The notes beneath the pieces are model-generated. The model did not search any database. It saw only the letters and a list, made by a program, of their open reading frames with translations, and was not told the origin of the DNA. Both the position numbers and the translations under genes were made by a program. DNA of 64,000 nucleotides from Streptomyces regalis (GTDB taxonomy: Bacteria > Actinomycetota > Actinomycetes > Streptomycetales > Streptomycetaceae): the NCBI RefSeq assembly GCF_001509475.1, contig NZ_LLZG01000187.1:1-64000 (forward strand), given 5' to 3'. Below, piece by piece: positions 14,652 to 22,757 of the stretch (positions are counted from its first letter, which is position 1; each line of letters starts with the position of its first letter).

Positions 14652-16199
14652 TCAACCGCTGACCTGCAGCTGCCGCAGCCGCTGATGGACGTTCTCCAGA
14701 GCGCCCCGTCGGCGGCCCGGCACCCGGCCCCTCAACTCCGCGAGGGCGGACCCCAGCTCGCGTACTGCCGCCGTGTCGTGGATCTGACCCCACTGATGGT
14801 GGGCCCGATCCACCGCGGACTCCACCGCGGGCGTGTCCGGGGCCTGCCCCGCGGAGAGCCGAGCCGAGGCAACCGTCAGCCAGGTCCGGCAACTGCGCAC
14901 CGAGTCTCCGGCCAACATCGCCAGATCCGCCCGGACCTCGATCCAGTGCAGGGCCTCCTCGGAGTAGGGCCCGTGACTGCGCACGGCAACCTGCTCATGA
15001 TGCGCAGCCAACGCATCAGCCTCCCCGGCCCGCCCGGCCTCGAGAGCGGCAGCGACGTCGGCGTGCGGGTCACTCGGCGGGGCGCTGTGCGCAGGGCTCA
15101 ACGCGAAAGCCGGCGTGGGGGTGGGCGCGGAAGTCGGTGCGGAGGCCGGCGCGGGAGCCGATGCGGGGCTCGGCGGCGCGGAAGTCGGAACAGAGGTCGG
15201 TGCAGGAGTCGGTGCGGGGCTGTGGGCAGGGATCGGCGGGAGATTCTGCACGGAAGTCGACGCGGAAGCCTGCGCGGAGCTCGGCACGGAAGCCGACGCG
15301 GAACTTGCCGCGGACGTCGACGCAGAGCTCAGCGCGGAAGCCGCCACGGAGCCCGGCACGGAAGCCGACACGGGACTATGAGCAGAGACCTGCGGCGCAC
15401 TCTGCGCCGGATTCGGCGGGAGATTCTGTGCAGCACTCGACGGGAAAGCCGACGCAGAACTCGGCACAGGGGCCGGCACAGAACCCTGCACGGAACCCAC
15501 CACCGGGACCGGCACAGAACCCTGCCCACCACCCGCCACCGAACCCGGCACAGGAAGCTGCGCCGGTCCCTGGGCCGTCAGGATGATGTCGGTGCCGGGG
15601 CCGGAGTCGGGGGCGATTCGGGACAGGGCCTGCTGGTGCAGCTGGTCGAGGGGTGGGCGGTGGCCGCTGCGGAGGAGGGTGGCGACGGCCTTCATGTAGG
15701 CCGGCGTAGACACCGTGCGGCGGTTCGGCGGTGGGGCGATGCGGCCGTACACCGTGGTGTTGCGGCCCGAGTCGAGGGGGTTGGCGAGGAGCCACTCCCA
15801 GGTCTCGGCGTCGGCGTGCAGGTCGAGGAGCAGGGTGGTCGAGCCCGGTGCGCGCAGGCGCAGTTCCTCGCGGAACCAGTGCCAGGGGAAGCCGGTGTAG
15901 CGGACGGTCGCGGGGGTGGTGCGGGCCAGCGCGAGGTGGGGCAGGTGTTGGCGGCGGTCCAGCTGGAGTTGGCCGGTGACGAAGACGGTGAGCGGGGCGG
16001 GCGCGGCCGCGGCGGCGCGCAGGCGGGTGAGGACGGCCTGCGGTTCCAGGGGGTCGGCGAGTTCCACGACGTTCGCCGTGTCCGTGCCGGACAGCACCGT
16101 GGGCGGGACCGCGGCGAGGACGGGGAGCACGGAGGCGGCGTCCACCAGACAGCCCCTGCCCGCCGGCGCGGCGGCCAGCAGCAGCACGGTTCCGGGCAT
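14652..16199 (-). CDS. Conserved protein with Ser/Ala/Pro-rich middle
   Basis: A 515-residue protein of unknown function. Residues 1-205 look folded (LLLAAAPAGRGCLVDAAS, RYTGFPWHWFREELRL, LLLDLHADAETWEWLL), possibly a peptidase- or NTPase-like alpha/beta domain, but I cannot name it. Residues about 210-385 are a low-complexity linker of short units rich in Ser, Ala, Pro and Val (SASVPGSVAASALSSAST). The last 125 residues are helical (AALEAGRAGEADALAAHHEQ), TPR-like. The start is supported by GGGGAGGGA. The linker DNA is made of imperfect short repeats, so its length may vary between strains. Confidence 0.75.
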   Translation of the reverse strand: MPGTVLLLAAAPAGRGCLVDAASVLPVLAAVPPTVLSGTDTANVVELADPLEPQAVLTRLRAAAAAPAPLTVFVTGQLQLDRRQHLPHLALARTTPATVRYTGFPWHWFREELRLRAPGSTTLLLDLHADAETWEWLLANPLDSGRNTTVYGRIAPPPNRRTVSTPAYMKAVATLLRSGHRPPLDQLHQQALSRIAPDSGPGTDIILTAQGPAQLPVPGSVAGGGQGSVPVPVVGSVQGSVPAPVPSSASAFPSSAAQNLPPNPAQSAPQVSAHSPVSASVPGSVAASALSSASTSAASSASASVPSSAQASASTSVQNLPPIPAHSPAPTPAPTSVPTSAPPSPASAPAPASAPTSAPTPTPAFALSPAHSAPPSDPHADVAAALEAGRAGEADALAAHHEQVAVRSHGPYSEEALHWIEVRADLAMLAGDSVRSCRTWLTVASARLSAGQAPDTPAVESAVDRAHHQWGQIHDTAAVRELGSALAELRGRVPGRRRGALENVHQRLRQLQVSG

Positions 16200-16269
16200 C
16201 GGTCCCTCCCCATCCCCCGTCGATCACGTACGGCAGCACCGTAACCGCTGCGGCTGCAAAGGGGGGATC

Positions 16270-17514
16270 TCAGGACCGCAAACGTCCATTTCCGCCCCCA
16301 TTCCCCCTCATCCCGTCCCCCCGCATCCCCGCTCCCCGCCGTACCGCGAACACGGTCGTGTCGTCCTCCAGATGCCCGCCGCAGTGCCGCAGCGTGCGCT
16401 CCCGCACGAAGGCGACCAGACGCCGCGGCTGCGCGAGTCCCGGGTCGGCCGCGACGGCGGCGGCGACCTCGTCGGCGAGCGGGTAGAAGGTGCCGTCGCC
16501 GTCCCGGGCCTCGGTCACGCCGTCCGTGGTCAGCAGCAGCGTCTCGCCGGGAGCGAGGGGCACCCGCAGCACCGGCGGCGGGCCGTCGGCGGGGGCGAGC
16601 CCGCCGTAGCCGATGGGGAGGCCGTGGTCGGGCGGCAGGGACCGTACGCCGTCGGGGCAGACGACGAGCGGGGTCTCGTGGCCGAGAACGACCGCGTCCA
16701 TGGCGTCCCGCTGCTCCTCGGGGAAGCCGAGCAGGACGGCGGTGGCGAACCGGTCGCCCTCCTCCTTGCCGAGCGCCCTACCCATACGGATGTGCCGCTG
16801 CATGCGCACCTCCAGCCGCACGGCGATCGTCGTCAGATCCGCCTCGTGATAGGCGGCCTCGCGAAACGTGCCGAGCAGCGCGGCCGCCGCCTCCACCGCC
16901 CCGAGCCCCTTGCCCTGGACGTCGCCGACGATGACGCGCGTGCCGTGCAAGCCGGTCTGGATGTCGTAGAAGTCGCCGCCGACCCTGGCCTCGGAGTCGG
17001 CCGCGAGATACACCGCCGCGTGGTCGAGGCCGCCCCAACCCGCAGGCAGCGGACGCAGCACGGTACGGCGGACCGTCTCGGTGACGTCCTGCATGTGCAG
17101 CATGCGCTGCTCGCCACGGACCCGGACCACGCAGGCCAGCGTGGCGAGGACACCGCCGATGCCGGCGAGGACGAGGTCGGGCAGGCCGGCCTGGTACTCG
17201 TGCGGAAGGACGGCGTCCGCCGCGACGTACGTGGCGGGCGCGAGCACCGCGAACATGGCCGTCCCCCACACCCCGCAGATCGCGGCGGCGATACCGGGCA
17301 CCAGCACGATCCAGGACAGGATCCTGAAGTCGCTGCTGGTCCTGAAGTCGACCGCCACGATGCCCACGAGCAACAGCAGCGGCGGCACCCAGGCGACGCT
17401 ACGGCCCCGCAAGCGCAGCAGCTGCGGCCGACGCGCCTCGCCCTGCGGGCCGGCTCCACCGTCGCTTACGGCCCTCATGGGCTTCAGCGAAACACGGCGT
17501 TCGACGAGCCGCAT
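16270..17514 (-). CDS. Membrane PP2C/SpoIIE-type phosphatase
   Basis: A 414-residue predicted integral-membrane serine/threonine phosphatase. Four membrane segments lie at about residues 40-130 (VAWVPPLLLLVGIVAV, ILSWIVLVPGIAAAI, GIGGVLATLACVV). They are followed by a SpoIIE/PP2C catalytic domain at about 160-395 with metal-binding motifs RVGGDFYDI, VIVGDVQGKGL, LLLTTDGVTEARD and EDDTTVFAV. Such enzymes dephosphorylate anti-anti-sigma factors (family knowledge). There is no sensor domain besides the membrane part. The tail is Gly/Arg/Asn-rich. A second possible start is at 17478. It is monocistronic. Confidence 0.9.
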   Translation of the reverse strand: MRLVERRVSLKPMRAVSDGGAGPQGEARRPQLLRLRGRSVAWVPPLLLLVGIVAVDFRTSSDFRILSWIVLVPGIAAAICGVWGTAMFAVLAPATYVAADAVLPHEYQAGLPDLVLAGIGGVLATLACVVRVRGEQRMLHMQDVTETVRRTVLRPLPAGWGGLDHAAVYLAADSEARVGGDFYDIQTGLHGTRVIVGDVQGKGLGAVEAAAALLGTFREAAYHEADLTTIAVRLEVRMQRHIRMGRALGKEEGDRFATAVLLGFPEEQRDAMDAVVLGHETPLVVCPDGVRSLPPDHGLPIGYGGLAPADGPPPVLRVPLAPGETLLLTTDGVTEARDGDGTFYPLADEVAAAVAADPGLAQPRRLVAFVRERTLRHCGGHLEDDTTVFAVRRGAGMRGDGMRGNGGGNGRLRS

Positions 17515-17604
17515 CCGGGTACCCGGGGTCCCCCACGACTTGCCGAACGGCCGCCCTCAGGTGTGCCCTGGATGGCGGGGGCGAGGAGAGAGAGGAGTGC
17601 TCTC

Positions 17605-18054
17605 ATGGCTCATGCGGCACCCGCGCCCGGCGGGCGGACTGCAAGGACGGGCACGAGCGGCCTGCCCGACGTGTTCAGCGCGCGGGCGCACCGCGTCGCG
17701 AGCGTGGCCGTACCGATCGTCCTGGGGCTCGTCTACGGCTACTGGGCCGCGGCGAACCGGCGTTCCGGCGGTGAGATCACCGGCTGGAACCTGCTCTTCG
17801 GCTTCGTCACCGCGGCCGCGTTCATAGTGCTGTACGTCGCCGTGCGCTGGGTCGCCGAACGCACGATCCGCGAGGTGCACGCGATCCTGTGGGCCTCCTT
17901 CGCGGGCGGCGCGTTCGGGTTCCTGTACAGCCAGACCGACAAGACCGTCCTCAGGTCGGCGCTCATGGGGCTGGTGATCGGCGCGGTCTTCTTCGCCGTG
18001 CTGTTCTACCGCTACTACACCCACGAGGACGCCCAGGGCCGCCGTATCGGCTGA
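17605..18054 (+). CDS. Small four-helix membrane protein
   Basis: A 149-residue membrane protein of unknown function. Four hydrophobic helices lie at about residues 30-48 (VASVAVPIVLGLVYGYWAAA), 60-82, 95-112 and 115-138, with a short Gly/Ala N-terminal tail. The start ATG at 17605 follows GAGGAG at 17593-17598. It is divergent from the PP2C phosphatase and closed by a strong hairpin at 18090. No catalytic motif is visible. Confidence 0.78.
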   Translation: MAHAAPAPGGRTARTGTSGLPDVFSARAHRVASVAVPIVLGLVYGYWAAANRRSGGEITGWNLLFGFVTAAAFIVLYVAVRWVAERTIREVHAILWASFAGGAFGFLYSQTDKTVLRSALMGLVIGAVFFAVLFYRYYTHEDAQGRRIG

Positions 18055-18089
18055 CGGACACGACGCGGACACGGACAGACGGGGGCACA

Positions 18090-18125
18090 GGTCGGCCCCG
18101 GCCGCCACTGGAGCCGGGGCCGACC
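18090..18125 (+). terminator. Hairpin terminator
   Basis: A perfect 13-bp stem (GGTCGGCCCCGGC at 18090-18102, complement at 18113-18125) with a ten-base loop, 36 bases after the stop of the small membrane protein. Confidence 0.85.
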
Positions 18126-18279
18126 CGTTCCCCTTCATCCACCCACGGAACCAGGAGCTGTCCTTCCGCTCCTTGCTCCTCTGATCCATGAGACACCCGT
18201 TCGGGTGAACGCTCCACCGGAGAGCGCAATAGTGCCGCCGTCTGCAGGCACAGCACTGGCCCGCCCGCCCCGATGACCC

Positions 18280-19209
18280 TTGCCTGAAGACGTGCTCACC
18301 CGTCTGCGGAACGCCCTGTCGGCAGCGCTGATCGCCCTGTCGTGCCTCCTCGCACCGTTCGGCGTGCTGGCGGCCTGGGTGACGTATGGGCTGGCCGACA
18401 CCGGCCGGTACGTCACCGCGATGGCGCCGCTCGCCGCGGATCCGGCCGTGCAGGGCGCGGTCGCGGACACCGTCGGGGCCGGGATCACGCAGGAGGTCGA
18501 CCGCAGGCTGGCCGAATCCCCCGCGTCGCCCGAGCTGCGCACCGTGCGCCCCTTCGTGCACGACGCGGTGCGCTCGTTCACCCGGACCGAGGCCTTCCGC
18601 ACGGCGTGGGACGCGGGCAACAGGGCGCTCCACGACGCCGTACTGAGCGCCCTCCAGGACGGCCGCGACCGCACGGTCACGGTCGACATCGCCCCCATCA
18701 CCGCCCAGGTCAAGCACCAACTCATCGACGACCACGTCTCGTTGGCGCACCGCATCCCGGTCGAGCACACCGAGGTCCCCGTGCTCCCGGCCCACGAACT
18801 GGACCGGCTCCGGAAGGGGTACGACGTGCTCGAAGTCGCCGGTTTCTGGCTGCCCGTCTCGGCCGGCGTGCTCGCCACGGCCGGCATCGCGGTCGCCGCC
18901 TGCCGCCGCCGCGCGGTCACGGCGACCGCGCTGGGCACGGCCCTCGGCGGCGCGTTCCTGGCGCTGGCGGTGGCGATCGGCCGCCGGCTCACCCTGGCCG
19001 ACCTGTCCGAGGCGGCCCACCGCCCGGCCGCGGGCGCGGTCTACGACGCCCTGACGCAGACCCTGCGCACGGTGTCCTGGCTGCTGATCGCCCTCGGCCT
19101 GACGGTGGCCCTCATCTGCCGGCTCACGGAGCTCCTCGCACGACGCCGGCGAGCGTCCGCAGCGCCCGCCGAAGATCAGGCTCGGCAGCCGACGCGAGCC
19201 CGAGTCTGA
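18280..19209 (+). CDS. Integral membrane protein, unknown
   Basis: A 309-residue protein with one N-terminal membrane helix (about 12-40), an extracytoplasmic domain of about 150 residues (VQGAVADTVGAGITQEVDRR, RPFVHDAVRSFTRTEAFRTA) and three C-terminal helices (about 185-215, 220-235, 265-290). The layout resembles other actinobacterial membrane proteins with a large periplasm-facing loop, but I cannot assign a family. The TTG start at 18280 is uncertain; a GTG at 18292 is equally plausible and neither has a good ribosome site. Its last 86 bases overlap the end of the convergent MocR gene. Confidence 0.7.
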   Translation: MPEDVLTRLRNALSAALIALSCLLAPFGVLAAWVTYGLADTGRYVTAMAPLAADPAVQGAVADTVGAGITQEVDRRLAESPASPELRTVRPFVHDAVRSFTRTEAFRTAWDAGNRALHDAVLSALQDGRDRTVTVDIAPITAQVKHQLIDDHVSLAHRIPVEHTEVPVLPAHELDRLRKGYDVLEVAGFWLPVSAGVLATAGIAVAACRRRAVTATALGTALGGAFLALAVAIGRRLTLADLSEAAHRPAAGAVYDALTQTLRTVSWLLIALGLTVALICRLTELLARRRRASAAPAEDQARQPTRARV

Positions 19210-20443
19210 CGGCGTCGGGGGTGCGGTTCGGGTCGACGACGAAGGCGGGTCCGGGCGTCACCGCGATGCCGTGCGCGGCCGCGGCGGCCGTGAAGGTGTC
19301 CGCGCGCCACGGGGCGGGCAGCTCCCACCAGGCGAAATAGGCGCGCGGATCGGACCGTACGGCGAATCCGCGCAGTTCCTCGCCGACGATCCGCTGCCTG
19401 CGTGCCGCATCCGCCCGCTTCGCCGCGACCAGCCGCTGCACCGTCCCGTCCCCGATCCACCGCGCGGCCGCCTCCACCGCGAACCGCCCCGCACTCCACC
19501 CCCCGGACCGTACGGCCGCCGCCACCGCCCCGGCCCGCGCCCGCGGCACGACGACGAAGCCGACGGTGAGCCCCGGGGCGACGCGCTTGGAGAGGCCGTC
19601 GACGACGTGGGTGAGTTCGGGCGCGTGGGCGGCGAGGGGGTCGTCGTCCGTGAGGAAGGACCAGATGCGGTCCTCGACGACGGGGATGTCCAGGGCGCGC
19701 ACGGCGGCGGCGAGTTGACGCAGCCGCTCGCCGCTCATCGTCGAGGACGTCGGATTGTGCAGCGCCGGCTGGAGGTAGAGCGCGGACAGCGGGGCACTGC
19801 GGTGCACGGCGGCAACCGACTCCGCACGCACCCCGCCCTCGTCCGCCGCCAGCGGGACCAGGGTGACGCCGAGCCGGGCGGCGATCTCCTTGACCAGGGG
19901 ATACGTCAGCGGTTCGACACCGAGCCGCCCGCCGGGCCGGACGAGGGAGGCGAGGGTGGCGGCGATGGCCTGGCGGGCGTTGCCGGTGAAGAGGAACCGG
20001 TCAGGGGCAGGGTGCCAGCCCGGGGTGGCGAGCAGGGCGGCCGCCGCTTCCCTGGCCGCGGATGTGCCGGTGGCGGCGGCCGGGCGCAGGGCCTCGGTCA
20101 GCACGTCGGGGCGCAGGAGCGGTGCGAGGGCCGGGGCGAGGAGCTCCGACTGGCCCGGCGCGGACGGGTAGTTGAGCTCCAGGTTGACCGGCGCCACGGT
20201 CGCGGCCTCGACGAGCGCCCGCCCGTTCCCCGCCGGAGCGGCCCGCACGAAGGTGCCGCGGCCGACCTCGCCGACAACCAGTCCCCGCCGCACAAGCTCG
20301 GCGTACACCCGCCCCGCCGTGGACCCGGCGATCCCGCGCCGCCGCGCGAACACCCGCTGCGGAGGCAGACGTTGACCCGGCTCCAGCCGTCCGGCGGCGA
20401 TGTCGTCGGCTATGCGGTCGGCGAGACGCCGATAGTCGTCCAC
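19124..20443 (-). CDS. MocR-type regulator (GntR HTH + aminotransferase fold)
   Basis: A 439-residue regulator. A winged GntR helix-turn-helix is at about residues 1-70 (RLADRIADDIAAGRLEPGQR, GIAGSTAGRVYAELVRRGLV). A fold-type-I aminotransferase domain follows, with NPTSSTMS, VVEDRIWSFL and the PLP-lysine segment VVDGLSKRVAPGL. MocR proteins use PLP or a PLP-bound ligand to control genes for amines, amino acids or vitamin B6 (family knowledge). The start is GTG at 20443, after AGGGGGAT. Upstream frame extension through the 8-bp repeats is rejected. It is divergent from the alpha/beta hydrolase, and paired direct repeats at 20563/20586 fit its expected operator type. Confidence 0.9.
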   Translation of the reverse strand: MDDYRRLADRIADDIAAGRLEPGQRLPPQRVFARRRGIAGSTAGRVYAELVRRGLVVGEVGRGTFVRAAPAGNGRALVEAATVAPVNLELNYPSAPGQSELLAPALAPLLRPDVLTEALRPAAATGTSAAREAAAALLATPGWHPAPDRFLFTGNARQAIAATLASLVRPGGRLGVEPLTYPLVKEIAARLGVTLVPLAADEGGVRAESVAAVHRSAPLSALYLQPALHNPTSSTMSGERLRQLAAAVRALDIPVVEDRIWSFLTDDDPLAAHAPELTHVVDGLSKRVAPGLTVGFVVVPRARAGAVAAAVRSGGWSAGRFAVEAAARWIGDGTVQRLVAAKRADAARRQRIVGEELRGFAVRSDPRAYFAWWELPAPWRADTFTAAAAAHGIAVTPGPAFVVDPNRTPDAVRLGLASAAEPDLRRALRTLAGVVRGAP

Positions 20444-20473
20444 GAGCCATCCCCCTGACACTCTGCACCCTGA

Positions 20474-20561
20474 CACCCCGGCATCCCGACATCCCGACAT
20501 CCCGGCATCCCGACATCCCGGCATCCCGGCATCCCGGCATCCCGGCATCCCGGCATCCCGG
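20474..20561. repeat. Tandem array of 8-bp unit CATCCCGR
   Basis: Eleven contiguous 8-bp units: one variant CACCCCGG, then ten CATCCCGG or CATCCCGA copies, with the last five identical. The array lies in the divergent gap between the MocR regulator and the hydrolase and is non-coding. Slippage could change the spacing between the two promoters. Confidence 0.95.
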
Positions 20562-20562
20562 C

Positions 20563-20616
20563 ATTGCACCGAGGGCAAAGATCTTATTGCACCGAGGAGT
20601 TGGGCCGATCTAGGGT
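20563..20616 (+). promoter_or_regulatory. Direct-repeat operator overlapping leaderless promoter
   Basis: ATTGCACCGAG occurs at 20563-20573 and again at 20586-20596, a 23-base offset (about two helix turns), the arrangement typical of MocR sites. The second copy contains TTGCAC (20587-20592), 18 bases before TAGGGT (20611-20616), a good housekeeping -35/-10 pair. Transcription would begin about at the ATG at 20624, giving a leaderless hydrolase mRNA. Confidence 0.65.
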
Positions 20617-20623
20617 CGACCAC

Positions 20624-21403
20624 ATGAGCCCCTTCCTCGCATTCGAGGACAAAGGCGTCGATACCTCGCTGACTCCCCTTGTCCTGGTCCACGGCCACCC
20701 CTTCGACCGCACGATGTGGACCCCGCAGATCGAGACGTTCTCCGCCACCCGCCGCGTGATCGCCCCCGACCTGCGCGGCTACGGCGCCTCCCCGGTCGTA
20801 CCGGGGATCACCCCGCTCTCCGCCTTCGCCGAGGACATCGAGGCCCTCCTGGACGACCTGAAGGTGGACACCTTCGTCCTCGCCGGCCTCTCGATGGGCG
20901 GCCAGATCGTCATGGAGTGCTACGACCGCTTCCCCGACCGCATCCGCGGCCTGGTCCTCGCGGACACCTTCCCGGCGCCGGAGACGCCCGAGGGCAAGCA
21001 GGCACGGGGCGCCATGGCGGACCGGCTGCTGCGCGAGGGCATGCGCGGATACGCCGACGAGGTACTGGAGAAGATGGTCGCGCCGTACGCCGACGCCGAG
21101 GTCAAGGCCCACGTCCACCGCATGATGACGGCAACGCCCCCCGAGGGCGCCGCGGCAGCCCTGCGCGGCCGCGCCGAACGCCCCGACTATCGCGCCCTGC
21201 TGACCCGGGTCACGGTCCCCGCCCTGGTCGTTGTGGGCGCGGACGACGCCTACACCCCGGTGTCGGACGCGGAGGCGATGCACGCCGCGCTTCCCGACTC
21301 GACGCTGCGGGTGATCGAGGGGGCGGCGCATATGCCGAACCTGGAGAGGGCGGGGGAGTTCAACGAGGTGCTGGGGGAGTTCTTGGGGCGGGTGGACGGG
21401 TAA
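20624..21403 (+). CDS. Alpha/beta hydrolase
   Basis: A 259-residue soluble alpha/beta hydrolase. The oxyanion segment LVHGHPFDRTMW, the nucleophile elbow GLSMGGQ (Ser at about residue 89), the acid segment VVGADDAYTPV and the catalytic His in GAAHMPNLE are all present in order. The substrate cannot be deduced; the family includes esterases, lactonases and haloperoxidase-like enzymes. The ATG at 20624 is preferred because the promoter just upstream predicts a leaderless message. It is probably controlled by the divergent MocR regulator. A second, decayed copy of its last 28 codons occurs at 22261-22346, beyond the VOC gene. Confidence 0.92.
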   Translation: MSPFLAFEDKGVDTSLTPLVLVHGHPFDRTMWTPQIETFSATRRVIAPDLRGYGASPVVPGITPLSAFAEDIEALLDDLKVDTFVLAGLSMGGQIVMECYDRFPDRIRGLVLADTFPAPETPEGKQARGAMADRLLREGMRGYADEVLEKMVAPYADAEVKAHVHRMMTATPPEGAAAALRGRAERPDYRALLTRVTVPALVVVGADDAYTPVSDAEAMHAALPDSTLRVIEGAAHMPNLERAGEFNEVLGEFLGRVDG

Positions 21404-21487
21404 CTCGTCGCGATGGGCTCGTTGAAAACGGCCACGCCCTGATCTTCGCCGCCGGAGCCCGAAACCGGCCGGAGCCGCTGCTCAAGG

Positions 21488-22225
21488 TCAGCGAGGAGTA
21501 AGGAGGCAGAATTCGTTGCCTTCCGGGTCGGCCAAAACCGTCCAGGAGATTGCGGACTGGTCGATACCAGGGACGGTGGCGCCCAAGGCGCGCAGTCGGG
21601 CTTCTTCTGCTTCCAGGTCGTCACCGGGGTAGGGGCAGACGTCGAGGTGGACGCGGTTCCACACGCTCTTGGTGTCCGGGGTGCGGAGGAACTCGAGGTA
21701 GGGGCCGACGCCTTTGGCGGATCGCATGGACGCGTGGTCGTCGGTGACCTCGTGCAGCGTCCAGTCCATCGCCTGGCCCCAGAACCGGGCCATCCCTCGT
21801 GGGTCGGTGCAGTCGACCACCACCGCGGCGATCGGCCCGGTGTCCTGGTAGATCGGGCGGGGCTCCAGGACGCAGAACTCGTTGCCCTCCGGGTCGGCCA
21901 TGACCGTCCAGGGGACGTCGCCCTGACCCACGTCGGCGAGCGTCGCGCCGAGATCCTTCAAGCGCGCGACCAACTCCGCCTGATGGGCGGTCGAGGTGGT
22001 GGCCAGATCAAGGTGCACCCGGTTCTTCACCGTTTTGGCTTCCGGGCGGGCGACGATGTCGATGCAGACGGCCACGGGGTCGGGGTAGGCGAAATCCACG
22101 GGTTCGAGGTTGGTAACGCCGGGCCCCTCGCTGTCGACGCCCCAACCGAGTGCCTCCGCCCAGAACCGGCCGAGCACGGAGTCGTCCTGGGCCTTCATGT
22201 TGATCTGCACGAGTCTTGTTGCCAT
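21488..22225 (-). CDS. Two-domain VOC (glyoxalase-like) protein
   Basis: A 245-residue protein made of two vicinal-oxygen-chelate modules (about 1-118 and 124-245). Each has a WAEALGW/WGQAMDW-type helix, an NRVHLDLA/NRVHLDVC strand and a closing DPEGNEFCVLEP/DPEGNEFCLLTP motif. Proteins of this two-module type in Streptomyces are often annotated as glyoxalase or bleomycin-resistance-like, but the substrate is unknown. The start ATG at 22225 follows a weak AGGA. The gene lies in the opposite direction to its flanks and sits exactly between two copies of the hydrolase tail sequence. Confidence 0.88.
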   Translation of the reverse strand: MATRLVQINMKAQDDSVLGRFWAEALGWGVDSEGPGVTNLEPVDFAYPDPVAVCIDIVARPEAKTVKNRVHLDLATTSTAHQAELVARLKDLGATLADVGQGDVPWTVMADPEGNEFCVLEPRPIYQDTGPIAAVVVDCTDPRGMARFWGQAMDWTLHEVTDDHASMRSAKGVGPYLEFLRTPDTKSVWNRVHLDVCPYPGDDLEAEEARLRALGATVPGIDQSAISWTVLADPEGNEFCLLTPR

Positions 22226-22260
22226 GCCGCAGATCCTAGAAGCGGCCGACGACCCAGGCC

Positions 22261-22346
22261 GAGGGGGCGGCGCACATGCGAACCTGGCGCGTGCGGGGGA
22301 GTTCAACGAGGTGATGAGAGCGTTCCTCGCCCGCGTCGGCGCATGA
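22261..22346 (+). pseudogene. Relic of an alpha/beta hydrolase C-terminus
   Basis: From 22261 the DNA repeats the end of the hydrolase gene (21317-21403). GAGGGGGCGGCGCA is identical, and GGGGGAGTTCAACGAGGTG recurs. The relic encodes GAHANLARAGEFNEVMRAFLARVGA, against MPNLERAGEFNEVLGEFLGRV in the intact gene, and stops at 22346. One base is missing near 22278 relative to the intact copy, shifting the frame. There is no start or body. Confidence 0.75.
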
Positions 22347-22382
22347 CGCTTCGCGTGCTGCCCCACGTGCTGTCCCGCCCGC

Positions 22383-22583
22383 TCACGACCCGCTCCAGGC
22401 CATGTTCATCAGGGCCATGAGCAGCACGAACGCGATCGCCACCCCCTGGACGACCTTCCCCCAGCCGGGCATCGGCTCGCCCTTCTTGGCCGCCGACCGG
22501 GCCGCCGTGAAGGCGACCACCAGCCCGACGACGGCGAGGGGAGCGAGCACCAGGGTCAGCCAGTTGACCTGTACAGGCGTCAT
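22383..22583 (-). CDS. Two-helix small membrane protein
   Basis: A 66-residue protein with two hydrophobic helices at about residues 8-27 and 44-62, joined by a basic loop (ARSAAKKGEPMPGWGK). The start is supported by AAGGAG ten bases upstream. The function is unknown; the composition fits a conserved streptomycete small membrane protein. It is divergent from the EEP phosphatase gene. Confidence 0.75.
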   Translation of the reverse strand: MTPVQVNWLTLVLAPLAVVGLVVAFTAARSAAKKGEPMPGWGKVVQGVAIAFVLLMALMNMAWSGS

Positions 22584-22757
22584 CGCGAGTCTCCTTGTTC
22601 CACGGCGGTGACCGACGGCTCATCATCGGCACGCACGACCGGGACCCCTCCCCGACTGCCTCAACATCTGCCTCCGCGCAACCTCCGCCCCACAGGCCTC
22701 GTCCTTGAGGGAGGATTCGGGCATCCCCACCACCCCCCGCGAGCGGAAGGCCGGGAC

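Noticed and set aside
20474..20561. CRISPR-like repeat array
   Set aside because: Units are 8 bp, contiguous and without spacers, and there are no cas genes.
20461..20580. Open frames through the 8-bp array encoding repeated Met-Pro-Gly-Cys-Arg-Asp-Ala-Gly
   Set aside because: The array is a simple tandem repeat, the peptide has no protein character, and the regulator start is clearly at 20443 with a ribosome site.
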